A stretch of DNA of 64,000 nt, taken from Paracoccaceae bacterium. GTDB taxonomy: Bacteria; Pseudomonadota; Alphaproteobacteria; Rhodobacterales; Rhodobacteraceae. The stretch covers positions 17,646-81,645 of the forward strand of contig JASJAR010000023.1 in NCBI GenBank assembly GCA_030066905.1. The letters run 5' to 3'. Shown piece by piece: positions 8,891-17,270 of the stretch (positions within the stretch are counted from its first letter, which is position 1; the number at the start of each line of letters is the position of its first letter). The position numbers and the translations under genes were made by a program. Below the pieces are notes generated by a model, which made no database searches, was not told where the DNA came from, and worked only from the letters and a program-made list of their open reading frames with translations.

Positions 8891-10272
8891 CGCGCCACCT
8901 CGTAGGGCAGAAGCCCGCGTCGATTGAGGTCGATGGCAAGCTGTCTCTCGAGCGGCGGCACCGAGCGCTGGTGGCAGCCGACCCGTTCGCAGATCCGGCA
9001 GGAAATGCCGATGGGTTCGAAGGCCTGGGGGTTCTGAAGATCGAGCCCGTCGCCGTAGACGATGGCGCCTGCATGCTCGACCTCGCAGCCGAGCCCGATG
9101 GCGAAACGGCGCACCGGCGCGTGAAACCGCCCGCCCGGCCGGGAGATGTCCATCGCGAGGCAAAGATAGCGCACCCCGTCGGGCGTCTCGGCAAGCTGGC
9201 GCAGGATGCGCCCCGGCGTCTCGAAGGCCCGGTGGACGTTCCATAGCGGGCAGGCGCCGCCGAACCGGGCGAATTGCAGCCGGGTCGCCGAATGCCGTTT
9301 GGTGATCGTGCCCGCCTGATCGACCCGGACGAAGAAGAACGGCACGCCCTTCGCGCCGGGGCGCTGGAGCGTCGACAGCCGGTGGCCCACCTGTTCGGGC
9401 GAGGCGCCGAAAAGGTGGCAGAGCCGTTCGAGGTCGTGGCGCTCGGCGGCGGCGGCGGTCAGAAACCGCCCATAGGGCATCATCGCCGCGCCGGCAAAAT
9501 AGTTCGCCAGCCCCACCTTGGCGATGGTCCGCGCCTCGGGGCTCTGGAACCGGGCGAGATCGAGCGTGGCCTCGAGAAGATCGGCCTGGGTGAGAAGCGC
9601 CGTCTGGTGGAGAAGCTGGAATCGCCGCGTCGCCCGGTCGGCGCGGGCCGAGAGCGTCAGAAGCCGGGTCTCGGGGTCGTAGTGCCGAAGGTTCGAGATA
9701 TCGGCAAACCGGACGACGATGCCGCGCGCGCCCAGCGCGGCCTCGGCGGCGGCATCGACATCCTCTGCCGCGATGCGCTCGGCGGCCCGGTCGATGGCGT
9801 CGATGTAATTGTCGCAGTAATGGAAGAAATCGCGCACCTCCTCCCAGGGCGAGGGCACGGTGCCGCGGTCCTCCCGCCCGAGCGCCTCGTCGAGCGAGGC
9901 GAGGCGCTCATGAGCCTGCCGGTAGGCCCGGTGGAGGTCGAGAACCGCGCGCGCCAGAACCGGCGCGTTCGCCGCGACGAGCCGGAGGTCCGCAAGCGGC
10001 GGCTGGGTGTCGAACACCGGGTCCGCAAGCGCCTCGCGCATGTCCGAGACGAGCCGCTCGGTGTCGCCCGAGGAGAGCTCTGTGACATCGACGCCGAACT
10101 CGCCCGCCAGCGCCAGCACCACCCCGGTCGAGACCGGGCGGTGGTTGTTCTCCATCTGGTTGAGATAGGGCAGCGAGACGCCGAGCTTTGCCGCGAACGC
10201 GGTCTGGGTCAGGCCGATCCGGGTGCGGATTTCGCGCAGCTTCGCCCCGGCATAGAGCTTCTGATTGGCCAT
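8887..10272 (-). CDS. pccR: ScfR-family regulator of propionyl-CoA carboxylase (PccR)
   Basis: A 461-residue regulator with an N-terminal XRE helix-turn-helix (about 10-65, TQTAFAAKLGVSLPYLNQMENN), a central IrrE/ImmA-like portion, and the DUF2083-type C-terminal domain with clustered cysteines (CPLWN; CRICERVGCHQRS). ScfR proteins sense short-chain acyl-CoAs. The Rhodobacter sphaeroides member PccR binds TTTGCAAA repeats and controls pccB and itself. Here pccB lies 1.4 kb away and has such repeats, and TTTGCAAA also overlaps this gene's own Shine-Dalgarno region. The start MANQKLY follows GGAGG by 5 nt; a 12-codon upstream extension would be read through that site. Confidence 0.93.
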   Translation of the reverse strand: MANQKLYAGAKLREIRTRIGLTQTAFAAKLGVSLPYLNQMENNHRPVSTGVVLALAGEFGVDVTELSSGDTERLVSDMREALADPVFDTQPPLADLRLVAANAPVLARAVLDLHRAYRQAHERLASLDEALGREDRGTVPSPWEEVRDFFHYCDNYIDAIDRAAERIAAEDVDAAAEAALGARGIVVRFADISNLRHYDPETRLLTLSARADRATRRFQLLHQTALLTQADLLEATLDLARFQSPEARTIAKVGLANYFAGAAMMPYGRFLTAAAAERHDLERLCHLFGASPEQVGHRLSTLQRPGAKGVPFFFVRVDQAGTITKRHSATRLQFARFGGACPLWNVHRAFETPGRILRQLAETPDGVRYLCLAMDISRPGGRFHAPVRRFAIGLGCEVEHAGAIVYGDGLDLQNPQAFEPIGISCRICERVGCHQRSVPPLERQLAIDLNRRGLLPYEVAR

Positions 10273-10281
10273 CCCACCTCC

Positions 10282-10310
10282 TTTGCAAAGCCATCTTAGC
10301 TCCTGCAAAG
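10282..10310. promoter_or_regulatory. Putative PccR site upstream of pccR
   Basis: TTTGCAAA (10282-10289) and a second half-site TGCAAAG (10304-10310) lie just upstream of the pccR start; the first abuts the GGAGG ribosome-binding site. This fits autoregulation, as known for PccR in Rhodobacter. Confidence 0.65.
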
Positions 10311-10327
10311 GTCCCGCGGTAGCCCCG

Positions 10328-11542
10328 TCAGGCGGCGACCTCGGCCTCCCGCGCGATCACATAGCGGATCGCGGCGACCGCAAGGAGGCTCGAGACCAGC
10401 ATCAACACAATAAGCGGCAGGCTGCCGTCCCCGAGCCGCAGAACGATCCCGGCAAAGACCGACAAGAGCGCGCCGCCGCCGATCATCGCGGCACTGCCGA
10501 AGCCCGAGGCGGTGCCCGCAAGATGCGGCCGGACCGAGAGCATCCCGGCCGAGGCGTTGGGGATGACGAGCCCGTTGCCGAGCCCGATGAAGGTGCAGAA
10601 GCCGAAAAAGACCGGCGCCGAGCCGAGCCCGGCGGCGGTCAGGAGGGCAGCGAGCGCAAGGCCGACCGTCGTCAGCATCGTCCCGGCGACGATCATCGCG
10701 TTGATGCCGCGCCTTGCCGAGAACCGGCCCGAGAGGTAATTGCCGATGGCGTATCCCGTCGCCGGTGCGCCGAACGCGGCCCCCGCCCAGAAGGCCGAGA
10801 GCCCGTATACTTCGCTGGCGACATAGGGCGCGCCGCCGAGAAAGGCAAAGAAGCTCCCCGAGGCGAAGGCGGCGGCGGCGACATAGCCCCAGAACCTCCG
10901 CGACCGAAAGAGCTCCGGCGTCTCGGCAAGCTGGTCGCGAAAACTGCGCGGCTCGGACCGCTTCGTTTCCCCCATATCCGCCCAGGTCAGCACCAGCACG
11001 CCGAGGCCGGCGAGGATCAGGAAAACGAAGGTCGAGCGCCAGCCGAAGGCCTGGTCGAGCGCGCCGCCGATCATCGGCGCGATCATCGGCACGAGCGCCA
11101 TACCCATCGTGACATAGCCGATCATCGAGGCGCTCTCGGCGGGCGGATAGAGGTCGCGGACCACCGCGCGCGACAGCACGATCCCGGTGGCGACCGCCGC
11201 CTGGAGCATCCTGAAACCGAGGAAGATCTCGGCCGTCGGCGCGAGTAGGCAGCCGACGGAGGCGGCAACGAAGATCCCCAGCGCCGCGAGCGTCACCGGG
11301 CGCCGGCCATATCGGTCCGCCAGCGGCCCGACAACGATCTGGATGAAGGCGGTGACCGCGAGATAGAGCGAGACGGCGAGCTGCATCACCTCGTAGCTTG
11401 TGTCGAAGGCAACGGTCATCGACGGCAGCGAGGGGAGAAAGACGCTCATGCTCATCGCGCCGATCCCGGCGAGAAGAACGAGCGTGAGGATGTGGGGCGG
11501 GCTGGTGCGGTCGAAGAGCCGCGCCTCGCGGTCGGGGGTCAT
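10328..11542 (-). CDS. Bcr/CflA-type MFS drug exporter
   Basis: A 404-residue major facilitator protein with about twelve membrane helices. The cytoplasmic loop 2-3 motif is [12 protein letters not shown] (about 75-86), and motif C-like GxxxAPMIGG lies near 138 as in drug:H+ antiporters. Bcr/CflA members export bicyclomycin, chloramphenicol, sulfonamides or cysteine. It ends 55 nt before pccR and is transcribed in the same direction; a functional link to propionate is not evident. Its start is 166 nt from pccB, so the gap is a divergent promoter region. Confidence 0.9.
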   Translation of the reverse strand: MTPDREARLFDRTSPPHILTLVLLAGIGAMSMSVFLPSLPSMTVAFDTSYEVMQLAVSLYLAVTAFIQIVVGPLADRYGRRPVTLAALGIFVAASVGCLLAPTAEIFLGFRMLQAAVATGIVLSRAVVRDLYPPAESASMIGYVTMGMALVPMIAPMIGGALDQAFGWRSTFVFLILAGLGVLVLTWADMGETKRSEPRSFRDQLAETPELFRSRRFWGYVAAAAFASGSFFAFLGGAPYVASEVYGLSAFWAGAAFGAPATGYAIGNYLSGRFSARRGINAMIVAGTMLTTVGLALAALLTAAGLGSAPVFFGFCTFIGLGNGLVIPNASAGMLSVRPHLAGTASGFGSAAMIGGGALLSVFAGIVLRLGDGSLPLIVLMLVSSLLAVAAIRYVIAREAEVAA

Positions 11543-11597
11543 GCCCCGTGCCGTAGACCCACTTCATCGGGCTGTCCAGCGCCCGTTGGCCGCAGCT

Positions 11598-11651
11598 TTT
11601 GCAAGTTTGCAATTATTGACAGCCGGCACGCGAGAAATTTGCAAATTTGCC
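11598..11651 (+). promoter_or_regulatory. pccB promoter with two PccR-type operator sites
   Basis: A TTGACA -35 hexamer (11616-11621) is bracketed by two TTTGCAA pairs: TTTGCAAGTTTGCAA at 11598-11612 and TTTGCAAATTTGC at 11638-11650, the second lying over the expected -10 position. PccR of Rhodobacter is reported to recognise paired TTTGCAAA motifs; spacing within each pair here is 8 bp rather than 12. Binding at the -10 would block polymerase, binding upstream of -35 could act either way. Confidence 0.75.
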
Positions 11652-11708
11652 ATCCAAAGGGTGCGCCGCGCCCGTTTTCGCCGTACCGAAGGGAAAAGAG
11701 GAGAGGCC

Positions 11709-13238
11709 ATGACCATTCTCGACGAACTCGAAACCCGCCGCGCCGCCGCCCGCGCCGGAGGCGGTGCCCGCCGGGTCGACGCCCAGCACGGCAAGGGCAA
11801 GCTCACCGCCCGCGAGCGGATCGAACTCTTGCTCGACGAAGAGAGCTTCGAGGAGTTCGACATGTTCGTCGCCCACCGCGCGACGGATTTCGGCATGCAG
11901 ATGGAGCGGCCCGCCGGCGACGGGGTGGTCACCGGCTGGGGCACGGTCAACGGCCGGCTCGTTTACGTCTTCAGCCAGGATTTCACCGTCTTCGGCGGCT
12001 CGCTGTCGGAAACCCACGCCCAGAAGATCTGCAAGATCATGGACATGGCGATCCAGAACGGCGCGCCGGTGATCGGGCTGAACGATTCCGGCGGCGCGCG
12101 CATCCAGGAAGGGGTCGCCTCGCTCGCCGGTTACGCCGAGGTCTTCCAGCGCAACATCCTCGCCTCGGGCGTGGTCCCGCAGATCAGCGTCATCATGGGC
12201 CCCTGTGCCGGCGGCGCGGTCTATTCCCCGGCGATGACCGACTTCATCTTCATGGTCGAAGACACCTCCTACATGTTCGTCACCGGCCCCGAGGTGGTCA
12301 GAACCGTGACCAACGAGGTGGTGAGCGCCGAGGACCTCGGCGGTGCGGCGACCCATACGAAAAAGTCCTCCGTCGCCGACGGCGCGTTCGGCAACGATGT
12401 CGAGGCGCTCGCCGAAATCCGGCGGCTGATCGACTTTCTGCCCCTGTCGAACCGCGAAATGCCCCCCGTGAGGCCGTTCTACGACGATCCGGGGCGGATC
12501 GAGCCGTCGCTCGATACGCTGGTGCCGACAAACCCCAATCAGCCCTACGACATGAAGGAGCTGATCCTGAAGATCGCCGACGAGGGCGATTTCTTCGAAA
12601 TCCAGAAGGACTTTGCGGGCAACATCGTCACCGGCTTCATCCGCCTCGAAGGCTCCACCGTGGGCGTCGTCGCCAATCAGCCGATGGTGCTCGCGGGATG
12701 CCTCGACATCGATTCAGGCCGCAAGGCCGCCCGTTTCGTGCGGTTCTGCGACGCCTTCGAAATCCCGATCCTCACACTCGTCGACGTGCCGGGGTTTTTG
12801 CCCGGCGTGAGCCAGGAGCATTCGGGCATCATCAAGCACGGGGCGAAGCTGCTTTACGCCTATGGCGAGGCGACGGTGCCGAAGGTCACGCTCATCACCC
12901 GCAAGGCCTATGGCGGGGCTTATGTGGTGATGGCCTCGAAACACCTCCGCGGCGATTTCAACTACGCCTGGCCGACCGCCGAGATCGCCGTGATGGGCGC
13001 CAAGGGCGCGGTGGAGATCCTCTACCGCGACGCCAGGGGCGATGCCGACAAGACCGCCGAGAAGACCCGCGAATACGAGGACAACTTCGCCAACCCGTTC
13101 CGGGCGGCCGAGCGCGGCTTCATCGACGAGGTGATCCAGCCGCATTCGACGCGAAAGCGCGTTGCCAGGGCCTTTTCCTCGCTTCGGACCAAGCGGCTCC
13201 AGAACCCCTGGAAGAAGCACGACAACCTTCCGCTATGA
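11709..13238 (+). CDS. pccB: Propionyl-CoA carboxylase, carboxyltransferase (beta) subunit
   Basis: A 509-residue biotin-dependent carboxyltransferase that moves CO2 from carboxybiotin to propionyl-CoA, giving (S)-methylmalonyl-CoA. Two crotonase-like halves are visible: N-half with SGGARIQEG and [16 protein letters not shown] (about 125-180), C-half with [27 protein letters not shown] and [10 protein letters not shown] (about 355-410). Length is typical. Start: ATG after GAGAGG; a longer in-frame extension crosses the operator region and is rejected. The partner gene pccA lies 1.45 kb downstream. Expression is probably controlled by PccR through the sites at 11598-11651. Confidence 0.97.
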   Translation: MTILDELETRRAAARAGGGARRVDAQHGKGKLTARERIELLLDEESFEEFDMFVAHRATDFGMQMERPAGDGVVTGWGTVNGRLVYVFSQDFTVFGGSLSETHAQKICKIMDMAIQNGAPVIGLNDSGGARIQEGVASLAGYAEVFQRNILASGVVPQISVIMGPCAGGAVYSPAMTDFIFMVEDTSYMFVTGPEVVRTVTNEVVSAEDLGGAATHTKKSSVADGAFGNDVEALAEIRRLIDFLPLSNREMPPVRPFYDDPGRIEPSLDTLVPTNPNQPYDMKELILKIADEGDFFEIQKDFAGNIVTGFIRLEGSTVGVVANQPMVLAGCLDIDSGRKAARFVRFCDAFEIPILTLVDVPGFLPGVSQEHSGIIKHGAKLLYAYGEATVPKVTLITRKAYGGAYVVMASKHLRGDFNYAWPTAEIAVMGAKGAVEILYRDARGDADKTAEKTREYEDNFANPFRAAERGFIDEVIQPHSTRKRVARAFSSLRTKRLQNPWKKHDNLPL

Positions 13239-13475
13239 CGAGGCTGCACCACCTCCCGGTTGCGGATTGGGCGTTCGCTTCATCCGGCGCGTCATTGTTT
13301 CGCACAATGATGCAACCCGGCCACAATTTGCCGGACATCGACGGCAACCATATGAATTCCCGCGATGTTGTATTAGCGTCCGGTTTGATACCCCGACGGG
13401 TGTCGGATAAACGGAAAGGGGACAGACGCCGGGCCAGCGTCCGGGAGCTGTCTTTCGGCAATTTAGGAGACCCAG

Positions 13476-13607
13476 ATGTCGAAGAGCATCACCGCACTTC
13501 TCGCCCTCGGCCTGCTCACCCTGGTCGCAGCTTGCGCCCAGCAGGAAGAGGTTGTCTTCGTCGAGCCCGAGCCCATCGAGGCCGAGCCGATGATGGAGAA
13601 GTTCTAA
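13476..13607 (+). CDS. Very small lipoprotein
   Basis: A 43-residue predicted lipoprotein with a hydrophobic signal and a lipobox ending VAAC (Cys at about 20), then a short acidic Glu/Pro-rich tail (EPEPIEAEP). AGGAG precedes the ATG by 5 nt. It lies 237 nt after pccB and is followed by a hairpin. I know of no function. The clear lipobox and ribosome-binding site argue that it is real despite its size. Confidence 0.75.
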   Translation: MSKSITALLALGLLTLVAACAQQEEVVFVEPEPIEAEPMMEKF

Positions 13608-13616
13608 GTTCAGAAC

Positions 13617-13640
13617 TGGGCGGGTCTTCGGGCCCGCCCA
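13617..13640 (+). terminator. Hairpin after the small lipoprotein gene
   Basis: TGGGCGGG / CCCGCCCA 8-bp stem with an 8-nt loop, 9 nt after the stop codon. No T-run follows, so termination would be weak; it could instead stabilise the upstream message. Confidence 0.45.
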
Positions 13641-13671
13641 TCCTGGCCGCCGCGGCCCGAAAGGGCAGGCC

Positions 13672-14016
13672 ATGTTGAAACATCGCGGCTTTCCGGGGCG
13701 TCTGCCCGGTACCGATTTCCAGTTCACAATCCGGCGTCCGAACCCCAAGGGGGCGACCCCGCTCAGGCGGCGCGAACGCCATGCCGACCGGCGGCCGGCC
13801 GACCGCGAGGCCGACGCGGCCTTTCTCGCCGCCCTCTGGGCCCATTTCGGAGAGGCGGCATTCGAGCGCGGCAACCTCGATGCGGGGCGCCTCTCCTGGC
13901 TCCTCGGCCGGGAGGTCGTGCCGGCCACCGATTCGTTCGATCCCGAGAGCTACGAGGCCGAACTTCGCATCGACCGGGCCGCGGCAATGGCCGCCTTTCC
14001 CGAGGTTTTTCCATGA
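13672..14016 (+). CDS. Hypothetical protein between pccB and pccA
   Basis: A 114-residue Arg-rich basic protein with no signal, no membrane segment and no domain I recognise. Residues 45-110 read like a folded protein (AAFLAALWAHFGEAAFERGNLDAGRLSWLLGREV), which supports coding. The N-terminal 40 residues are low-complexity and the real start could be later. It lies downstream of the small lipoprotein gene and is followed 82 nt later by a T-run terminator. Confidence 0.6.
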   Translation: MLKHRGFPGRLPGTDFQFTIRRPNPKGATPLRRRERHADRRPADREADAAFLAALWAHFGEAAFERGNLDAGRLSWLLGREVVPATDSFDPESYEAELRIDRAAAMAAFPEVFP

Positions 14017-14097
14017 TCGCCGGCGTGATTTCGCCGATGCGATGCGAAACTCGGCGGCGGCTCGCCGGAAACGCCGGGCCGCTGCCGCCGGCCTCGC

Positions 14098-14128
14098 GGG
14101 AGCGCGGCGGTGCTCCCATGGTTTTTTT
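14098..14128 (+). terminator. Intrinsic terminator
   Basis: GGGAGC / GCTCCC stem (14098-14103 and 14112-14117) followed, after ATGG, by seven T (14122-14128). It would end the pccB-side transcription unit, so the following genes need their own promoter. Confidence 0.65.
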
Positions 14129-14190
14129 GTGCGGGGCAACCCCCTCCAGCGTGTACCGCTGTGCCCTCACAGGAAAGGTCCGATGCCCTT

Positions 14191-14323
14191 CCCGAGGCGA
14201 ACGATGCAAATTCAGCGTCTTTGCGTCGTTCGCCTCTCGGGCTTTGAAGGCGCGGTTCTGTGCCGAGAGGCCCCGTGGAACCAAGAATGGTCTTGCATTC
14301 GGCGCGTCCGCGACCACTCTTGG
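14191..14323 (+). ncRNA. Strongly structured leader or small RNA candidate
   Basis: Two large stem-loops lie in the 340-nt gap before the glycine-zipper lipoprotein gene. Stem 1: 14191-14210 pairs with 14220-14241 (AGGCGAACGA with TCGTTCGCCT, extended by GCAAA/TTTGC, 9-nt loop, a small bulge near the base). Stem 2: CCAAGAATGGTC (14281-14292) pairs with GACCACTCTTGG (14312-14323), 11 of 12 positions. It lies after a terminator and 33 nt before the next start codon, so it may be a 5' leader, a small RNA, or an unrecognised repeat. I do not match it to a known RNA family. Confidence 0.4.
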
Positions 14324-14356
14324 CAGCGAGGCAACCAATAATCGAGGAGTAATCCC

Positions 14357-14557
14357 ATGCAACGCATCACGCTTGCCGTTGCGCTCGCAGCCGGGCTCGG
14401 GCTCACCGCCTGCGGCGACACCGTCGGCGAACAGGCCCTGTTCGGCGGTGCGGCCGGTGTCGGGGTGGCCGCGGTCACCGACGGCGACGTGCTCACCGGT
14501 GCCGCACTCGGGGCGGCCGGCAACGTCGCCTACTGCCAGACGACCAACAACTGCTGA
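14357..14557 (+). CDS. Glycine-zipper (YMGG-like) lipoprotein
   Basis: A 66-residue lipoprotein: signal with lipobox GLTAC (Cys at 19), then a glycine-rich helix (GGAAGVGVAAVTDGDVLTGAALGAAGN) of the YMGG/glycine-zipper type, and a C-terminal pair of cysteines (YCQTTNNC). GAGGAG lies 8 nt before the ATG. A T-run terminator at 14608-14645 ends its unit before pccA. Role unknown; relatives are outer-membrane-associated. Confidence 0.85.
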   Translation: MQRITLAVALAAGLGLTACGDTVGEQALFGGAAGVGVAAVTDGDVLTGAALGAAGNVAYCQTTNNC

Positions 14558-14607
14558 TCGCACTCCGGCGGGGTCAACCCGCTGGATCGAAAAGAGAAAA
14601 TCACGCG

Positions 14608-14645
14608 AAGGACGGAGGCGCAGAGGCGTCGCCCCGTCCTTTTTG
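14608..14645 (+). terminator. Intrinsic terminator upstream of pccA
   Basis: AAGGACGG / CCGTCCTT stem with an inner GGCG/CGCC extension, followed by a run of T (14640-14644). It lies 51 nt past the lipoprotein stop and 42 nt before the pccA start, so pccA transcription must come from read-through or a promoter just here. Confidence 0.8.
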
Positions 14646-14686
14646 CGTTTCGAGGCCGCCGCGTGTGCGGCGAGGGGGGAGCCTGC

Positions 14687-16687
14687 ATGTTCAAAAAAAT
14701 CCTGATCGCAAATCGCGGCGAAATCGCGTGTCGGGTTATCAAGACGGCGAAGCGGATGGGGATCGCGACCGTGGCGGTCTATTCCGACGCCGATGCCGAG
14801 GCGCTGCATGTGCGGTTGGCCGACGAGGCGGTCCATATCGGTCCGCCGCCGGCGAACCAGTCCTATATCGTGATCGACCGGATTCTCGACGCGGTCCGCG
14901 CGACGGGGGCCGAAGCCGTGCATCCCGGTTACGGGTTCCTGTCGGAGAACCCCAAATTCGCCGCCGCGCTGGCCGCCGAGGGCATCGCCTTCATCGGCCC
15001 GCCCCAGGGCGCCATCGAGGCGATGGGCGACAAGATCACCTCAAAGAAGATCGCCGCGGAAGCCGGGGTTTCCACCGTGCCGGGCTACATGGGCCTCATC
15101 GCGGATGCCGACGAAGCCGTGAAGATCGCCGGCGAGATCGGCTATCCGGTGATGATCAAGGCCTCGGCGGGGGGCGGCGGCAAGGGAATGCGCATCGCCT
15201 GGGACGACACACAAGCCCGCGAAGGGTTCCAGAGCTCGAAGAACGAGGCGGCCGCCAGCTTCGGCGACGACCGGATCTTCATCGAGAAATTCGTCACCCA
15301 GCCCAGGCACATCGAAATCCAGGTGCTCTGCGACGGCCATGGCACCGGGCTCTATCTCGGCGAGCGCGAATGCTCGATCCAGCGGCGGAACCAGAAGGTG
15401 ATCGAGGAGGCGCCTTCGCCGTTTCTCGACGAAGCGACAAGGAAGGCCATGGGTGAGCAGGCCGTCGCGCTGGCGCAAGCGGTGGGCTACACCTCCGCCG
15501 GCACCGTCGAGTTCATCGTCGATGGCGAGAAAAATTTCTACTTTCTCGAAATGAACACACGCTTGCAGGTCGAGCATCCGGTGACGGAACTCATCACCGG
15601 TATCGATCTTGTGGAACAGATGATCCGGGTGGCGAACGGCGAGACGCTCTCGCTCACCCAGGACGACATCGTGCTCACCGGCTGGGCCCTCGAGTCCCGC
15701 GTCTACGCCGAAGACCCCTATCGCGGGTTTCTGCCCTCCATCGGCCGGCTCACCCGTTACCGCCCGCCGGCGGAGGTGGCAGAGGCGACCCGCGCGGTCC
15801 GCAACGACACCGGCGTCTTCGAGGGCGGCGAAATTTCGATGTTCTACGACCCGATGATCGCCAAGCTCTGCACCTGGGCGCCCGACCGGGCGGCGGCCCT
15901 CGAAGAGATGCGCATCGCGCTCGACGCTTTCGAGCTTGAGGGGATCGGGCACAACCTGCCGTTTCTGTCGGCCGTTATGGACCACGAGAAATTCGCCGCC
16001 GGCGACATCACCACCGCCTTCATCGCCGAGGAGTATCCCGACGGGTTCGAGGGCGTAACCCTGCCCGAGCCCGAGCTCCGCCGCGTCGCGGCCTCGGCGG
16101 CGGCCATGCACCGGGTCGCCGAAATCCGCCGCACCCGGGTCTCGGGGCGGATGGACAACCACGAGCGCAAGGTGGGCTCGGACTGGCACGTCACCCTCGG
16201 CGGGGCGGCCTATGACGTGACCATCGACGCGCGGCCCGGCGGGGCGCGCGTGACCTTCGCCGACGGCACCGCCCACGAGGTCGAGGGGAGCTGGACGCCG
16301 GGCGACACGCTGGCGGAGATGTCCGTCGACGGCGCGCCGCTGGTGCTCAAGGTCGACAAGATCACCTCGGGCTTCCGGCTCCGCACGCGGGGGTCCGATC
16401 TCGAAGTGAAGATCCGCACGCCCCGCCACGCCGAACTGGCGCGCCTGATGCCGGAGAAACTCCCGCCCGATACGTCGAAATACCTCCTCTGCCCGATGCC
16501 GGGCCTGATCGTGAAGATCGACGTCGCCGTCGGCGACGAGGTGCAGGACGGCCAGGCGCTTTGCACAATCGAGGCGATGAAGATGGAAAACATCCTCCGC
16601 GCCGAGCGCAAGGGCGTCGTCAAGACGATCTATGCCGAGACCGGTGACAGCCTCGGGGTGGACGACGTGATTTTGGAGTTCGAGTGA
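14687..16687 (+). CDS. pccA: Propionyl-CoA carboxylase, biotin carboxylase (alpha) subunit
   Basis: A 666-residue protein that carboxylates biotin with ATP and bicarbonate and carries the biotin. Order: biotin carboxylase N-domain (MFKKILIANRGEIACRVI), ATP-grasp with the glycine loop KASAGGGGKGMR (about 160-171) and EMNTRLQVEHPVTE (about 287), biotin carboxylase C-domain, the BT linker, and the C-terminal biotinyl domain with the modified lysine in EAMKMEN (about residue 633). Typical length. It is separated from pccB by three small genes and two terminators. Confidence 0.97.
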   Translation: MFKKILIANRGEIACRVIKTAKRMGIATVAVYSDADAEALHVRLADEAVHIGPPPANQSYIVIDRILDAVRATGAEAVHPGYGFLSENPKFAAALAAEGIAFIGPPQGAIEAMGDKITSKKIAAEAGVSTVPGYMGLIADADEAVKIAGEIGYPVMIKASAGGGGKGMRIAWDDTQAREGFQSSKNEAAASFGDDRIFIEKFVTQPRHIEIQVLCDGHGTGLYLGERECSIQRRNQKVIEEAPSPFLDEATRKAMGEQAVALAQAVGYTSAGTVEFIVDGEKNFYFLEMNTRLQVEHPVTELITGIDLVEQMIRVANGETLSLTQDDIVLTGWALESRVYAEDPYRGFLPSIGRLTRYRPPAEVAEATRAVRNDTGVFEGGEISMFYDPMIAKLCTWAPDRAAALEEMRIALDAFELEGIGHNLPFLSAVMDHEKFAAGDITTAFIAEEYPDGFEGVTLPEPELRRVAASAAAMHRVAEIRRTRVSGRMDNHERKVGSDWHVTLGGAAYDVTIDARPGGARVTFADGTAHEVEGSWTPGDTLAEMSVDGAPLVLKVDKITSGFRLRTRGSDLEVKIRTPRHAELARLMPEKLPPDTSKYLLCPMPGLIVKIDVAVGDEVQDGQALCTIEAMKMENILRAERKGVVKTIYAETGDSLGVDDVILEFE

Positions 16688-16691
16688 TGGG

Positions 16692-17168
16692 CTACCGCCC
16701 CTCGCGGATTTCCTGCTGCCTCAGCGGCATCTTGTCGATCGACCGGGACAGTTCGCGGACGTCCCACGGCCGGGGCTTGCGGAGCTCCACTTCGCCGTCC
16801 TTGCCGATGAGCGTCAGCATGAAGCCCCGGGGGCGGAGCTTCCGGCGGAGCGCCGAGGCGCCGTCGGGGTCGGTATCGGTGATGATCACCACGTCCCGGT
16901 CGGTGAGGTCGTCGAGCCGCGCGAGCAGGAGTTCGAGCTGTTCCTCATATGCCGGGTTGGCCGGCGTATCGGCGAAGACGACCACCGGGCGGGCGATCCA
17001 GCGGAACGCGTCGAGATCGACCTCGGCGGCGTCGAACACGGTCGTCGGGTCGGCCCGCCACCGCTCGACGGGGGGCAATTCGGTCATCGCCGCATCGGTC
17101 GCTGCGGCATCCTGGGCGAACGCGGTCGTGGCGAAGAACGCAAGGCCTATGGCCAAAACACGGATCAT
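16692..17168 (-). CDS. DUF4174 secreted protein
   Basis: A 158-residue protein with a signal peptide (1-18, ending AFA-Q) and a DUF4174-like domain (about 60-150: RPVVVFADTPANPAYEEQLELL; VVIITDTDPDGASALRRKLRP; GKDGEVELRKPRPWDVREL). The fold resembles thioredoxin-like domains but lacks a CxxC. Periplasmic, function unknown. Convergent with pccA (4 nt between stops) and divergent from mcmA. Confidence 0.88.
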   Translation of the reverse strand: MIRVLAIGLAFFATTAFAQDAAATDAAMTELPPVERWRADPTTVFDAAEVDLDAFRWIARPVVVFADTPANPAYEEQLELLLARLDDLTDRDVVIITDTDPDGASALRRKLRPRGFMLTLIGKDGEVELRKPRPWDVRELSRSIDKMPLRQQEIREGR

Positions 17169-17270
17169 GGCACCTCCATCTCAGCCAGATATAGGGTGCC
17201 TGATCGCCGAGGCGAAGAGGAAGCGGGCGCGAAGTGACGAGATGTCCGGTCGCGCCGGGAGGACGGAAAA

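Noticed and set aside
14013..14705. A 230-codon frame covering the gap before the glycine-zipper lipoprotein
   Set aside because: It overlaps a clear lipoprotein gene and two terminators in another frame and reads as low-complexity; the region is better explained as structured non-coding sequence.
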